DNA from: AC-37 sp036386455
GTDB lineage: Bacteria; Actinomycetota; Thermoleophilia; Solirubrobacterales; Thermoleophilaceae
Assembly (NCBI GenBank): GCA_036386455.1
Contig: DASVVS010000173.1
Coordinates: 1 to 64,000 of the forward strand
Direction: 5' to 3'
Length of the DNA: 64,000 bases
In this document: piece by piece, positions 6,955 through 15,867 of the stretch
How the letters are laid out: every line of letters begins with the position of its first letter
How positions within the stretch are numbered: the first letter of the stretch is position 1
The notes under the pieces: model-generated
Database searches by the model: none
What the model was told of the DNA's origin: nothing
Seen by the model: only the letters and a program-made list of their open reading frames with translations
Made by a program: the position numbers and the translations under genes

Positions 6955-8055
6955 TCAGGCGGCGACGCTGAGACCGCGGTAGGCGTCGGCCAGGCGGCCG
7001 ATGCCCTCCTCGATCTGGTCGGGCGTGACGCCCGAGTAGGCGAGGCGCAGCGTGTTGAGGCCGCCCTCGAGCACGAAGTCGGTGCCCTTCACGAAGACCA
7101 CGCCGCGGTCCTTGGCGGCGGCGGCGAGGGCGTCCACGTCGGCGCCCTCGGGCAGCTCGACCCACAGGAAGTAGCCGCCCTCGGGGGGCGTGAACTTCGC
7201 GTCGGGGATCTTGCTCGTGAGGGCCGAGCAGACGGCGTCGCGGCGCTCGCGGAGCGCGTTCTTGACGGTCTCGATCGAGCGGTCGATCGCGCCGGAGGTG
7301 CAGAACTCCGCGACGATCGACTGGGACACCATGCTCGGCGAGATGTAGGTGTTCGTGGCCCGCTTCAGGATCTCGCCGATCACCTGCTCGGGGCCGACGA
7401 GGTAGCCGACCCGGATGCCCGGGCAGACCGTCTTCGAGAACGACGACGCGAAGACCACGCGGTCGCCGTCGTCGAGGTCCAGCATGCTCGGCAGCTGCTC
7501 GCCCTCGAAGCGAAGCTCGCCGTAGGGGTCGTCCTCGAAGATCGTGAAGTCGTAGTGCGTCGCCAGCTCGAGCAGGCGGCGGCGCTTCTCGAGCGAGAGC
7601 GTGACCCCGGCCGGGTTGTGGAAGTTGGGGATGATGTGGGCGAGCGTCGGCCGCTTGCCGGCCTCGAGCTCGCGGGCGAGCGCCTCGACGTCGATGCCGT
7701 CGGGCTCGACCGGGATCGCGAGGATGTCGGCGCCCATCTCGCGCAGGGCGAGCAGCGTGCGGTCGTAGGTGGGCTTCTCGACCACCACGGTGTCGCCGCG
7801 CTTGACGTTGCGCTGGAACAGGAACGCGTCGGCCTGCATCGAGCCGTTGGTGGCGATCACCTGCTCGCGGGCCACCCCGTGCTTCTGCGCGATCCACTCG
7901 CGCAGGCCCGGGTAGCCGCCCGACGTGCCGTACATGAACGCCCCGGCCGGGTCCTTCTCGAACGCCCGCTGCGCGGCCTGGCTCAGGTCGTCGACGGCGA
8001 CGATGTCGAGCGACGGGGCCCCGCGGGCGAAGGTGATCGGCTTCACGGCCTCCAT
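6955..8055 (-). CDS. PLP-dependent aminotransferase, class I/II (2-aminoadipate aminotransferase-like)
   Basis: A 366-residue fold-type I PLP enzyme. The substrate loop YGTSGGYPGLREWIA (residues about 42-56), the NPAGVTLS motif and FEDDPYGELRF are typical of the MocR/LysN/2-aminoadipate aminotransferase branch. The Schiff-base lysine is in SSFSKTVCPGIRVGY at about residue 207. There is no N-terminal DNA-binding domain, so it is the enzyme and not a MocR regulator. Substrate cannot be fixed; LysN-like, kynurenine or aromatic amino acids are all possible. A second, diverged family member lies at 49216-50607. The ATG has TATCGT 7 nt upstream and no Shine-Dalgarno sequence, suggesting a leaderless mRNA. 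Confidence 0.88.
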   Translation of the reverse strand: MEAVKPITFARGAPSLDIVAVDDLSQAAQRAFEKDPAGAFMYGTSGGYPGLREWIAQKHGVAREQVIATNGSMQADAFLFQRNVKRGDTVVVEKPTYDRTLLALREMGADILAIPVEPDGIDVEALARELEAGKRPTLAHIIPNFHNPAGVTLSLEKRRRLLELATHYDFTIFEDDPYGELRFEGEQLPSMLDLDDGDRVVFASSFSKTVCPGIRVGYLVGPEQVIGEILKRATNTYISPSMVSQSIVAEFCTSGAIDRSIETVKNALRERRDAVCSALTSKIPDAKFTPPEGGYFLWVELPEGADVDALAAAAKDRGVVFVKGTDFVLEGGLNTLRLAYSGVTPDQIEEGIGRLADAYRGLSVAA

Positions 8056-8062
8056 GCGATTG

Positions 8063-8068
8063 ACGATA
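8063..8068 (-). promoter_or_regulatory. Putative leaderless -10 element of the 8055 aminotransferase
   Basis: TATCGT on the minus strand lies 7 nt before the ATG. The same hexamer recurs before the genes at 34615 and 48144. Confidence 0.5.
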
Positions 8069-8108
8069 ACGGGTGCCCTCCGACCCCGCCTTTAGCATCG
8101 CGATCGCG

Positions 8109-8783
8109 ATGCCCGGTGCGCGCACCTCAGCCCTGCCCTCTTTGCGCGTCGCGATCGTCCCGGAGCGCCTGGAGAGCTGCATCCGGCGGCTCGACCCGGC
8201 CGACCGGGCGCTGCTCGACCTGTCGCTGAACCGCGGGATCCCCGACGCCGCCATGGCGCCGGTCCTGCGCTGCGACCCGATGCGGCTCGCCTGGAAGCGC
8301 GCGCGGGCGCTGGAGCGCGTGGCCTCGCGCATGGGGATGAGCGACCCGGCCGACCTGGCGCGGGTGCGCACCGCGCTGGCCGACCTGCCGAGCCGAGCCT
8401 GGCTCCCGCTCGAGCTGCAGCCGGCGCCCGCGCCCGCGGTACTGGAGCCGCCGGAGCCGGCGGGCGAGGAGCCGCGGGTGCGGCGCGAAGCCGACGGTGC
8501 CGCCGGCGAAGCCGCCGCTTCGGGCGAAGCCGCAGGCCCCGCCGCCGGCGAAGTCGCTCCTCGCCCAGCCCAAACGCTCGCCGTCCGCCCAAAGCCAACG
8601 GCGAGCAATAAGGGAGAGGGCCTGCAACGCCCCATCGGACGCGCGGCGTCGTCGCCACTCGGGGGGCTCTCTGAGCGAGCGAAGCGAGCGTACCCCCGAG
8701 GGGCGATGAAGACGCGCGTCAGGCAGGCGGCCGGAGCCCTGGCGATAGGAGCCGCCGCCGCCCTCGCGCTGAAGCGCCGCTAG
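8109..8783 (+). CDS. Unknown protein with sigma-region-4-like HTH and C-terminal hydrophobic segment
   Basis: A 224-residue protein from the ATG at 8109 (an in-frame GTG at 8073 would add 12 residues). Residues about 15-75 look helical and resemble a sigma-factor region 4 (PADRALLDLSLNRGIPDAA, then a second helix MRLAWKRARALERVA), but I do not recognise a family. Residues about 100-165 are Pro/Ala/Glu-rich low complexity. The last 20 residues hold one hydrophobic stretch (AAGALAIGAAAALAL) ended by KRR, which could anchor the protein. The coding DNA at 8605-8700 is unlike its surroundings: it has a short AT-richer patch and a perfect GC hairpin (see 8658-8700), so the C-terminal third may have been rearranged. 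Its TAG shares a CTAG with the stop of the convergent response regulator. Confidence 0.6.
   Translation: MPGARTSALPSLRVAIVPERLESCIRRLDPADRALLDLSLNRGIPDAAMAPVLRCDPMRLAWKRARALERVASRMGMSDPADLARVRTALADLPSRAWLPLELQPAPAPAVLEPPEPAGEEPRVRREADGAAGEAAASGEAAGPAAGEVAPRPAQTLAVRPKPTASNKGEGLQRPIGRAASSPLGGLSERAKRAYPRGAMKTRVRQAAGALAIGAAAALALKRR
8658..8700. repeat. GC hairpin with GAGCGAGCGAAGCGAGCG core inside an ORF
   Basis: CTCGGGGG (8658-8665) and CCCCCGAG (8693-8700) are perfect 8-bp arms around a core with iterated GAGC/GCGA units. It resembles REP-type palindromes that sit between genes, but here it lies within a reading frame and in a region of altered composition. No T-run follows, so it is unlikely to be an intrinsic terminator. 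Confidence 0.5.
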
Positions 8784-9238
8784 GACGCCTGCATCCCGCG
8801 AATCCGCACGAGCTGGCGGATCGAGCCGACGAACTCCTCCGCGGAGGCGCCCTTGACGAGGAAGCCCGTCGCGCCAGCGCGGCCCATGTCGAACGACGCC
8901 TCGGCGGTGTTCGAAGAGGTGAGCGCGGTGACCATCGTGTCGGGGCTGACGTCGGCGATGCCCTGCGCCGCGGCCGGGCCGCCGCCGCCGGGCATCATCC
9001 AGTCGAGCACCGCGACGTCGGGCCGGTGCCGCTCGGCCAGTTCGACGGCCTCGCGGGCATCCTCCGCCGAGCCCACCAGCTCGAGCCCTTCGTCGGTCGC
9101 GATCATCGCCTCGACGAGCGTCCGCGCGATCGGGTCGTCGTCCGCGATCAGCACGCTGATGCGTCCCTCCTTCGGCTCGCTGCCGCGGCCCGCGCGATCG
9201 ACGACGATCAGGCCGTTGGTCGTGTCTGGGTCGGTCAT
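8780..9238 (-). CDS. Single-domain response regulator (receiver only)
   Basis: A 152-residue protein: a 26-residue unstructured lead is followed by one receiver domain. The acidic pocket is IADDDP (about residues 31-36), the phosphoacceptor Asp is about residue 78 in VLDWMMPGGG, and the switch residues follow with Lys in FLVKGASAEE. There is no output domain, so it probably acts by protein contact or as a phosphate shuttle. The ATG overlaps the stop of the upstream hybrid kinase (ATGA), so the two are made together, and the kinase Hpt domain is a likely phosphodonor. This pairing is inferred from the coupling. Confidence 0.9.
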   Translation of the reverse strand: MTDPDTTNGLIVVDRAGRGSEPKEGRISVLIADDDPIARTLVEAMIATDEGLELVGSAEDAREAVELAERHRPDVAVLDWMMPGGGGPAAAQGIADVSPDTMVTALTSSNTAEASFDMGRAGATGFLVKGASAEEFVGSIRQLVRIRGMQAS

Positions 9239-12200
9239 GCCATCACCTCCTGTTCCTCGAGCGCCTCTCTGCTGCGCTCAAATTCGGTTCTGAGTTCGTG
9301 AATGAAGTCGTTCGCCTCTTCGAGGCGGCCTTCGCGCGCCGCCCGCTCGACGCTCTCGGCGGCATCGCGCACCCGTGGAGCGCCGACGCTCGCCGCGCCG
9401 CCCTTGATCGTGTGGGCGACGAGTCGCAGCGCGTCCGCGTCCCCGGCGGCGGCGGCCGCGTCGACGGCGTCGAGACGCTCCCGCGTCTGGTCCCTGAACA
9501 TCTCCAGGAGCCGGCGCACGACGCCGTCGTCGCGCAGCTCGGAGCGCAGGCGCTCGATCGTCCGCGGGTCGAGTGCCGGCGCCGCGGCGGCCTCGGCCTC
9601 GTCCGCGGACCGCTCGTCCGCGGGCTCGCCCTCCGGCGCGGTCCCGATCCAGCGCGACAGCGTGGCATCGAACTGCCGCTGATTCAGCGGCTTCGAGAGG
9701 AAGTCGTCCATGCCGGCCGCTGTGCAGCGCCTCCGGTCGTCGGCCATCGAGCTGGCGGTGACCGCGATCACCGGCACGCGGTGGGCGCCGGCCTCGGCAC
9801 GGCGGATGGCACGGGTGGCGTCGAAGCCGTCCATGACGGGCATGTGGCAATCCATCAGCACCGCGTCGTAGCGCGTGCGGGCCGCCATCTCGACCGCGGC
9901 CCGGCCGTCGGCCGCCACGTCGACCCGGATGCCTCGGCGGGTGAGCATGTGGACCGCCAGCACGCGGTTGATCTCGTTGTCCTCCGCGACCAGGACCGTG
10001 GCGCCCCGCGCCGTGGCGGCCACGCCCTCCGGCGCCGCGCTCGCCTGGGCGTGCTCGCGGCGGAGGAGCCCGTCGAGGAAGCGCGCCCTTCGGATCGGCT
10101 TCCGCAGCACGTAGCTCACCCCGGCCTCGCGCGCGGCACGGCGGCCGTCGAACGACGAGGTCTGGAGCATGAGGCGCATGTGCCGCAGGGCGGGATCCGC
10201 CTTCACCGCGCGGGCCACCTCGAGGCCGTCCATCCCCGGCATGTGCATGTCGAGCGCGCCGAACGCGTAGGGGTCGCCGGCGGCGGCGGCGGCGCGCATC
10301 AACTGCAGCGCCTCCTCGCCGTTCGCGGCAGCGTCGACCCGCATCCCCCAGGCCGTTCCGTGCCGAGCGATGATCGTCCGGTTCGTGGCGTTGTCGTCGA
10401 CCACGATCAGGCGCTGACCCTCGAGCGACGCAGCCGCGGCCGGGGGCTGCGTGTTGCCCGGCGCGGCGGGCTCGAGCGGCAGCCGGAACCAGAAGCGGCT
10501 CCCCTCGCCGGGCCGGGTCTCGGCACCGAGCTCGCCGCCCATCAGCTCCGTCAGCTGGCGCGCGATCGTCAGGCCGAGCCCGGTGCCGCCGTAGTTGCGG
10601 GTCGTCGAGCTGTCGGCCTGCGTGAACGGCTCGAACAGCCGCTCGAGGCGGTCCGGCTCGATACCGATGCCGGTGTCGGCAACCTCGAACAGGACCATCT
10701 TCGCGTCGGCGGACGAGTCGGCCACGGACGCGCGCACGCGCACCTCGCCCGCGCCGGTGAACTTGACCGCGTTGGCCACGAGGTTGCCGAGGATCCGCCT
10801 GATGCGGACCTCGTCGCCGATCGCGCGTGCCGGTACGTCGCTCTCCACCAGCACCGACAGCTCGACGCCCTTCGAGTGGGCACGTTCCGCGAACAGCTCC
10901 CCCACGTCCTCCACGGCGTCCGTGAGCCCGAACTCCATCCGGTCGATCTCGACCTTGCCCGCTTCGATCTTCGACAGGTCGAGGATCTCGTTGACGATCG
11001 CCATCAGGGTCTCGCCCGAGGTGTGCAGCAGGCGGGCGTACTCCCGCTGCTCGTCGTCCAGCGGGCTCTCGAGCAGCAGCTCGGTCATCCCGATGACGCC
11101 GTTCATCGGCGTGCGGATCTCGTGGCTCATGTTCGCGAGGAACTCGGACTTCAGGCGCGACGCCTCGATCGCGCTGTCGCGCGCGGTAGCGGCCTCCGCC
11201 TCGGCCCGCCTGCGCTCCGTGACGTCCACGATCTGGATCACCCAGTGGAGCGGCTCACCCGCGGCGTCCCGGATCAGAGCGCCGGTGACGTGGCCCCAGA
11301 CGATCGACCCGTCCGAGCGGACATAGCGCTTCTCGCTCTCGAAGTGCGGCTCGCGGCCCTCCAGGGCGCGCCTGACCGTCGCCGTGTCGCGGGCGACGTC
11401 GTCGGGGTGCGTGACGTCCTGCCACGTGAGCTCCTGCAGATTCGCGACCGAGTAGCCGAGCAACCTGCAGAGCGCCGGGTTCACCTCCAGCCAGCGATTC
11501 TCGAGCGAGGTGACGGCCATGCCCACGACCGAGCGCTCGAACGACAGCCGGAAGCGCTCCTCGGCCGCCCGGCGCGCTGTCTCGAACTTGTGGCGCTCGA
11601 TCACCAGGCCCAGCTCGGTCCCGACCGACGCAACCGCCTCGAGCAGCTCCGGGTCCGGCTCGGCCGCCGTGCGGGCGAAGAGCTCGATCGCCCCGTGGAC
11701 GCGATCGCCGACCATGACGGGAACGCAGAAGGCACCCCGGATGCCGAGCCGCGTGAGGAGCGCCTCGCGGCCCCGCGCGCCGGCTGCGTCGTCGACCCAC
11801 AGGGGCTCACCCGCCTGGGTCACCTTGCCGGCAACGCCTTGGCCCGGTGCGAGGGAGACGCCGTCGTGCGCGCTGCGGAACTCGTCCCGGACCTCGTCGT
11901 CGACCGCCCACGCCTCGGTGCAGCGCAGCATGCCGTCCTCGCCGCGCAGCCAGACCGCGCCCAGCTCCCAGCCCAACCCCGTGCAGGCCGTCGCGAGCAC
12001 CCGCGGCAACGCGTCGCCGGCCGTACGCGCCCGTGCCAGCGTGCGCGAGACCTCGTAGCGAACGTGGTTGATGCGCGCACCGCGGGCGCGGTCGCGTTCC
12101 GCAAGCGAGAGTGACTTCGCCGCGTTCCACACCAGTGGGACCATCAGCAGGACGACGGCGGCCACGAACAGCCAGACACCGGTCCGGGTGCCGTAGAGGC

Positions 12201-12951
12201 CGAGATCCTGGCCCTTCAGCCGGGCAAGCGCGAGGATGACCGGGACGACCACGACGACCGGAAGCAGCCGGCGCGCCAGGCTCCCGCCGAGGTCGCCTGC
12301 CGAGAGCAGCCGCATGGGGCCGCTCTCCGGCCGTGCCAGGATCAGGCCCCCGCCCAGCAGGAGGAACGCCGCGGCCGTCGGTACCGCCATCTGCGTCTGC
12401 GTCAGGACGCCGTAGAGCGAGGTGACGCCGCTCGTGTAGCCGACGAGTGCGAGGAAGCTCATCGCGAGGATGGCCAGCGCCGCGGCAGTGGCCACGCGCG
12501 GCGCGCGGCGCGCCGGAAGGAGCTGGAGCGCGACGGAGAAGAGGATCGTGGCGAAGGCCGTGTTGAGGGCCATCCGCCCCGGGTGCACCGTCCCGACGGT
12601 GCCGCCGGGCTCGTCGAAGAGGAGCGTGTCGACCCCGAGGTCGCGTCCGTGGACGTACTGGCTGAGCACCACCAGCGCGAGCAGCCCCGCGGCTGCGGCG
12701 CCCGCACCGGCGGCCGCCCTCGCCCGGTCGGACGCGCGCTGCGAGGCCAGCACCGCCAGCGCCCCGCCGCACAGCATGAGGCACAGCGCCGTGTTCGCCT
12801 TCATCGTCACGAGGCCGGGCACGACGCTCTTCAGCAGGTCGACCCCGGTGATCCAGCCCGACATCGCGATCGAGCCGATGCCGGCGGCCCCGGCGCCGCA
12901 GGCGCCCGCGAGCCGCCGCGACCGTGATGCTTCATGCGGATTCGGCTGCAT
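9235..12951 (-). CDS. Hybrid sensor histidine kinase: membrane region-GAF-PAS-HisKA-HATPase-REC-REC-Hpt
   Basis: A 1238-residue membrane phosphorelay protein. About seven to eight hydrophobic segments fill the first 285 residues. A GAF domain (about 295-455) and a PAS domain with PAC (about 470-590) follow. The dimerisation domain carries the phosphorylated His near residue 609 (NMSHEIRTPMNGV). The ATPase has DTGIGIEPD and GGTGLGL. Two receiver domains have phosphoacceptor Asp near 899 (ALDMHMPGMDG) and 1030 (VLMDCHMPVMDG). A C-terminal Hpt domain has His near 1179 (VAHTIKGGAASVG). The whole relay is thus in one chain, BarA/ArcB-like, and the receiver-only protein downstream is its probable partner. 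The signal sensed is unknown; the membrane region resembles no family I can name. Confidence 0.93.
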   Translation of the reverse strand: MQPNPHEASRSRRLAGACGAGAAGIGSIAMSGWITGVDLLKSVVPGLVTMKANTALCLMLCGGALAVLASQRASDRARAAAGAGAAAAGLLALVVLSQYVHGRDLGVDTLLFDEPGGTVGTVHPGRMALNTAFATILFSVALQLLPARRAPRVATAAALAILAMSFLALVGYTSGVTSLYGVLTQTQMAVPTAAAFLLLGGGLILARPESGPMRLLSAGDLGGSLARRLLPVVVVVPVILALARLKGQDLGLYGTRTGVWLFVAAVVLLMVPLVWNAAKSLSLAERDRARGARINHVRYEVSRTLARARTAGDALPRVLATACTGLGWELGAVWLRGEDGMLRCTEAWAVDDEVRDEFRSAHDGVSLAPGQGVAGKVTQAGEPLWVDDAAGARGREALLTRLGIRGAFCVPVMVGDRVHGAIELFARTAAEPDPELLEAVASVGTELGLVIERHKFETARRAAEERFRLSFERSVVGMAVTSLENRWLEVNPALCRLLGYSVANLQELTWQDVTHPDDVARDTATVRRALEGREPHFESEKRYVRSDGSIVWGHVTGALIRDAAGEPLHWVIQIVDVTERRRAEAEAATARDSAIEASRLKSEFLANMSHEIRTPMNGVIGMTELLLESPLDDEQREYARLLHTSGETLMAIVNEILDLSKIEAGKVEIDRMEFGLTDAVEDVGELFAERAHSKGVELSVLVESDVPARAIGDEVRIRRILGNLVANAVKFTGAGEVRVRASVADSSADAKMVLFEVADTGIGIEPDRLERLFEPFTQADSSTTRNYGGTGLGLTIARQLTELMGGELGAETRPGEGSRFWFRLPLEPAAPGNTQPPAAAASLEGQRLIVVDDNATNRTIIARHGTAWGMRVDAAANGEEALQLMRAAAAAGDPYAFGALDMHMPGMDGLEVARAVKADPALRHMRLMLQTSSFDGRRAAREAGVSYVLRKPIRRARFLDGLLRREHAQASAAPEGVAATARGATVLVAEDNEINRVLAVHMLTRRGIRVDVAADGRAAVEMAARTRYDAVLMDCHMPVMDGFDATRAIRRAEAGAHRVPVIAVTASSMADDRRRCTAAGMDDFLSKPLNQRQFDATLSRWIGTAPEGEPADERSADEAEAAAAPALDPRTIERLRSELRDDGVVRRLLEMFRDQTRERLDAVDAAAAAGDADALRLVAHTIKGGAASVGAPRVRDAAESVERAAREGRLEEANDFIHELRTEFERSREALEEQEVMA

Positions 12952-13018
12952 CCAGCCTTAATCGACCAAGTGGCGACGCGCCAACACCGCCGTTTAGGGG
13001 TAGTTTGCGGGGGGGCGG
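12952..13018. other. Intergenic region upstream of the hybrid kinase
   Basis: A 67-bp gap that must hold the kinase promoter unless it is read through from sucD. It contains a small hairpin TGGCG-ACG-CGCCA (12971-12983) and a run of seven G (minus strand C) near 13010. I see no convincing promoter or terminator. Confidence 0.4.
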
Positions 13019-13897
13019 CTAAACCGTCGTTGCGGCGATCTCCGCCGCCACCTCGGCCACCTGCGTGGGCGTGCGCCCGACGCGGATGCCGGCGGCCTCG
13101 AGCGCCTCGGCCTTCGCGGCCGCGGTGCCCTTCGAGCCCGAGATGATCGCGCCGGCGTGGCCCATGGTCTTGCCGGGCGGCGCCGTGAAGCCGGCGATGT
13201 AGGCGACCACCGGCTTCGAGACGTTCTCGCGCACGTACTCGGCCGTGCGCTCCTCCTCCTCGCCGCCGATCTCGCCGCACATCACGATCAGCTCCGTCTC
13301 CGGGTCCTGCTCGAACAGCTCGATGATCTCGATGAACGAGGAGCCCGCGATCGGGTCGCCGCCGATCCCCACGATCGACGAGTTGCCGAATCCGCGCTGG
13401 GCCAGCTCGTTGCCGATCTGGTAGGTCAGCGTGCCGGACCGCGACACGAGCCCGACGTTGCCCTCGGAGAAGAAGTGCGCGGGGATGATCCCCACGTTGG
13501 CCTTGCCCGGCGACAGGATGCCCGGGCAGTTGGGCCCCACGAGCCGGGTGGAGCCGCGGCGCAGGTGCGTGTACACGCGCAGCATGTCGTGGACCGGGAT
13601 GCCCTCGGTGATCGCGATCACCAGCTCGATGCCGGCGTCGGCGGCCTCGAGGATCGAGTCGGCGGCGAACCGCGGCGGCACGAAGATCATCGCCGTGTTG
13701 GCGCCGGCCTCCTCGACGGCCTTGTGCATGGTGTCGAAGACGGGAACGCCCTCGACGTCCTGGCCGCCCTTCCCCGGGGTTACGCCCGCGACGAGATCGG
13801 TCCCGTAGTTGCGGTTGTTCAGGCCATGGAACGAGCCCTCGCGACCGGTGAGCCCCGCCACGGCGAGCTTGGTGCCGGAGTCGACGAGAACGCTCAC
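13019..13897 (-). CDS. sucD: Succinyl-CoA synthetase alpha subunit
   Basis: A 292-residue subunit of the TCA-cycle enzyme that makes succinate and a nucleoside triphosphate from succinyl-CoA. The CoA-binding N-terminal domain has GLTGREGSFHG and NTAMIFVPP. GPNCPGILSP is the conserved ligase motif, and the phosphorylated His is in MGHAGAIISG near residue 245. The GTG start overlaps the sucC stop (GTGA), giving the usual sucC-sucD operon. Length is standard. Confidence 0.97.
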   Translation of the reverse strand: MSVLVDSGTKLAVAGLTGREGSFHGLNNRNYGTDLVAGVTPGKGGQDVEGVPVFDTMHKAVEEAGANTAMIFVPPRFAADSILEAADAGIELVIAITEGIPVHDMLRVYTHLRRGSTRLVGPNCPGILSPGKANVGIIPAHFFSEGNVGLVSRSGTLTYQIGNELAQRGFGNSSIVGIGGDPIAGSSFIEIIELFEQDPETELIVMCGEIGGEEEERTAEYVRENVSKPVVAYIAGFTAPPGKTMGHAGAIISGSKGTAAAKAEALEAAGIRVGRTPTQVAEVAAEIAATTV

Positions 13898-15048
13898 GCC
13901 GGAGCCCCCGCACTGGCCAGCTCCACCACGCGCGCCGCGGCCCCGTCCATGGTCTTCTCGACCGTCACGTTCGGCAGGTTCGCCTCGGCGAGGATCTCCC
14001 GCCCCTCCACGTCGTTGGTGCCGTCGAGGCGCACCACGAACGGCACCTTCACGTCGATCTGGCCGAACGCGGTCACGAGCCCGCGCGCGACCTCGTCGCA
14101 GCGCGTGATCCCGCCGAAGATGTTGAACAGCACCGCACGGACCTTCTCGTCCGAGAGGATCACCTCGACCGCGTCCACGATCGCCTCGGCCTTGGAGCCG
14201 CCGCCGGCGTCCAGGAAGTTCGCGGGCGAGCCGCCGGCCTGGGCGACCACGTCGAGCGTGGACATCACGAGCCCGGCGCCGTTGCCCAGGATCCCGACGT
14301 CGCCGTCGAGCTTCACGTAGGTGAGGCCGCGCTCCTTGGCCATCCGCTCCTGCGGGTCCTCGTCGGAGACGTTGCGGAACGCGCTCGTGTCCTCGTGGCG
14401 GAACAGGGCGTTGCCGTCGACCGTGACCTTCGCGTCGAGCGCCACGACCTGGCGCTCGCCGGTCACGAGCAGCGGGTTGACCTCCACCAGCACCGCGTCC
14501 TCGGCCACGAACGCGTCGTAGAGCTTGGAGAGCAGCGCGCCCACCGGGCGGATCACGTCGGGCGCGATGCCGGCGGCGAAGGCCAGGCGGCGCGCGTGGA
14601 AGTCGGAGAACCCGATCAGCGGGTCGATGTGCACCCGCACCAGCGCGTCGGGGTCCTCCTCGGCGACCGCCTCCACGTCCATGCCGCCCATCTTCGACAG
14701 CATCGCCAGCGGCTTCTTGGCCGTGCGGTCGAGCAGGATCGCCGCGTAGTACTCCTCGGCGATGTCGGAGGCCTTCTCGATGTACAGCTCGTGCACGGTG
14801 AAACCGCGGATGTCCATCCCGAGGATCGCCTTGGCGTGCTCCTCGGCCTCGCCGCGGTCCTTGGCGAGCTTGATGCCGCCCGCCTTGCCGCGCCCACCGA
14901 TCAGCACCTGGGCCTTGACGACCACCGGGTAGCCCAGCGCCTCGGCCGCCTCGACGGCCTCCTCCACGCTCGCGGCCGGGCGTCCCTCAGGCGTCGGGAC
15001 GCCGTGCTTCCGGAAGAGCTGCTTGCCCTGATATTCGAGGAGGTCCAT
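13894..15048 (-). CDS. sucC: Succinyl-CoA synthetase beta subunit
   Basis: A 384-residue ATP-grasp subunit that binds the nucleotide and succinate. The start MDLLEYQGKQLFRKHGVPTP is typical. VVVKAQVLIGGRGKAGGIKL (about 47-66) is the ATP-grasp loop, VEVNPLL the metal site, and NIFGGITRCDEVA and the GNGAGLVMSTLD motif contact the alpha subunit and substrate. Nucleotide preference cannot be told with certainty. The ATG lacks a ribosome-binding site and has TAGATT only 3 nt away, so the start of transcription is unclear. It is divergent from the HAD gene at 15141. Confidence 0.97.
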   Translation of the reverse strand: MDLLEYQGKQLFRKHGVPTPEGRPAASVEEAVEAAEALGYPVVVKAQVLIGGRGKAGGIKLAKDRGEAEEHAKAILGMDIRGFTVHELYIEKASDIAEEYYAAILLDRTAKKPLAMLSKMGGMDVEAVAEEDPDALVRVHIDPLIGFSDFHARRLAFAAGIAPDVIRPVGALLSKLYDAFVAEDAVLVEVNPLLVTGERQVVALDAKVTVDGNALFRHEDTSAFRNVSDEDPQERMAKERGLTYVKLDGDVGILGNGAGLVMSTLDVVAQAGGSPANFLDAGGGSKAEAIVDAVEVILSDEKVRAVLFNIFGGITRCDEVARGLVTAFGQIDVKVPFVVRLDGTNDVEGREILAEANLPNVTVEKTMDGAAARVVELASAGAPA

Positions 15049-15140
15049 GAAAATCTAAGATGTGCGCCCCACGGCGGCCGGAGCAGGGCCACGGCCGGCG
15101 GGCACCCTATCGAAAACCGACCCCCAGCCCGAGGAGACAC

Positions 15141-15821
15141 TTGCCCCTCCCCAAGGAAGTCCGCTTCGTCACGTTCGACTGCTACGGCACCCTGATCGAC
15201 TGGGAGACCGGGGCCTACGACGCGTTCCAGAAGGAGGCCGACCGCGACGGCTTCACGATCGACAAGAACGCGCTCGCCCCGCATTTCATCGAGATCCAGC
15301 GCGAGATCGAGCGCGGCTCGTACGAGCTCTACGCCGAGGTTCTGCGCCGCACGGCCGTGCGCTGCGCGAAGGAGCTGAACTGGGACCTCGAGCCCTCGCG
15401 CTCCGGCTTCCTGCCCTCCAGCGTGCCGCGCTGGCCGGCCTTCCGCGAGACCAACGCCCAGCTCGAGCGCTTCGCCAAGAAGTTCGAGATCGGGATCCTC
15501 TCGAACGTGGACGACAAGCTGCTGGGCGCCACGCGCCGCCACTTCCGGGTGGACTTCGACCTCGTGGTGACGGCCCAGCAGGTGCGCAGCTACAAGCCCG
15601 ACCCCGCCCACTTCAAGGAGTGCGCGCGGCGGGTGGGCGGCAAGTCCGGCTGGGTGCACATCGCCAGCGGCTACGAGACCGACGTCGAGCCCTGCCTCAA
15701 GCAGCGCGTGCCGGTGATCTGGGTGAACAGGCGCGGCCAGAAGCTCGAGTCGGGGCAGAAGAAGCCGACCGAGGAGGTCAAGACGCTCCGTGACGCGGCC
15801 AAGCTGCTGAAGGTCGCGTGA
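15141..15821 (+). CDS. HAD-family hydrolase (haloacid dehalogenase type II-like)
   Basis: A 226-residue cytoplasmic HAD enzyme. Motif I FDCYGTLIDW near residues 11-20 holds the nucleophile Asp. Motif II is LSNVDD, and Lys of SYKPDPAHF is motif III. The lack of a second Asp in motif I (FDCYGT) is the pattern of L-2-haloacid dehalogenases, but many family members of unknown substrate share it. The TTG start is chosen because GAGGAG lies 5-10 nt upstream and because motif I then sits at the usual distance; the longer frame from 15060 has no ribosome-binding site. The metallo-beta-lactamase gene follows after 46 bp and may be co-transcribed. Confidence 0.85.
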   Translation: MPLPKEVRFVTFDCYGTLIDWETGAYDAFQKEADRDGFTIDKNALAPHFIEIQREIERGSYELYAEVLRRTAVRCAKELNWDLEPSRSGFLPSSVPRWPAFRETNAQLERFAKKFEIGILSNVDDKLLGATRRHFRVDFDLVVTAQQVRSYKPDPAHFKECARRVGGKSGWVHIASGYETDVEPCLKQRVPVIWVNRRGQKLESGQKKPTEEVKTLRDAAKLLKVA

Positions 15822-15867
15822 CGGGCGGCCGGGCCGCGCCCTGAGAGCGGTAGCCGTCCACCACGAC

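Noticed and set aside
9298..12114. A 938-codon plus-strand frame
   Set aside because: Antisense to the hybrid histidine kinase, whose domains and catalytic residues are all intact. The composition (Arg, His, Gly, Val) is that of a mirror frame in GC-rich DNA.
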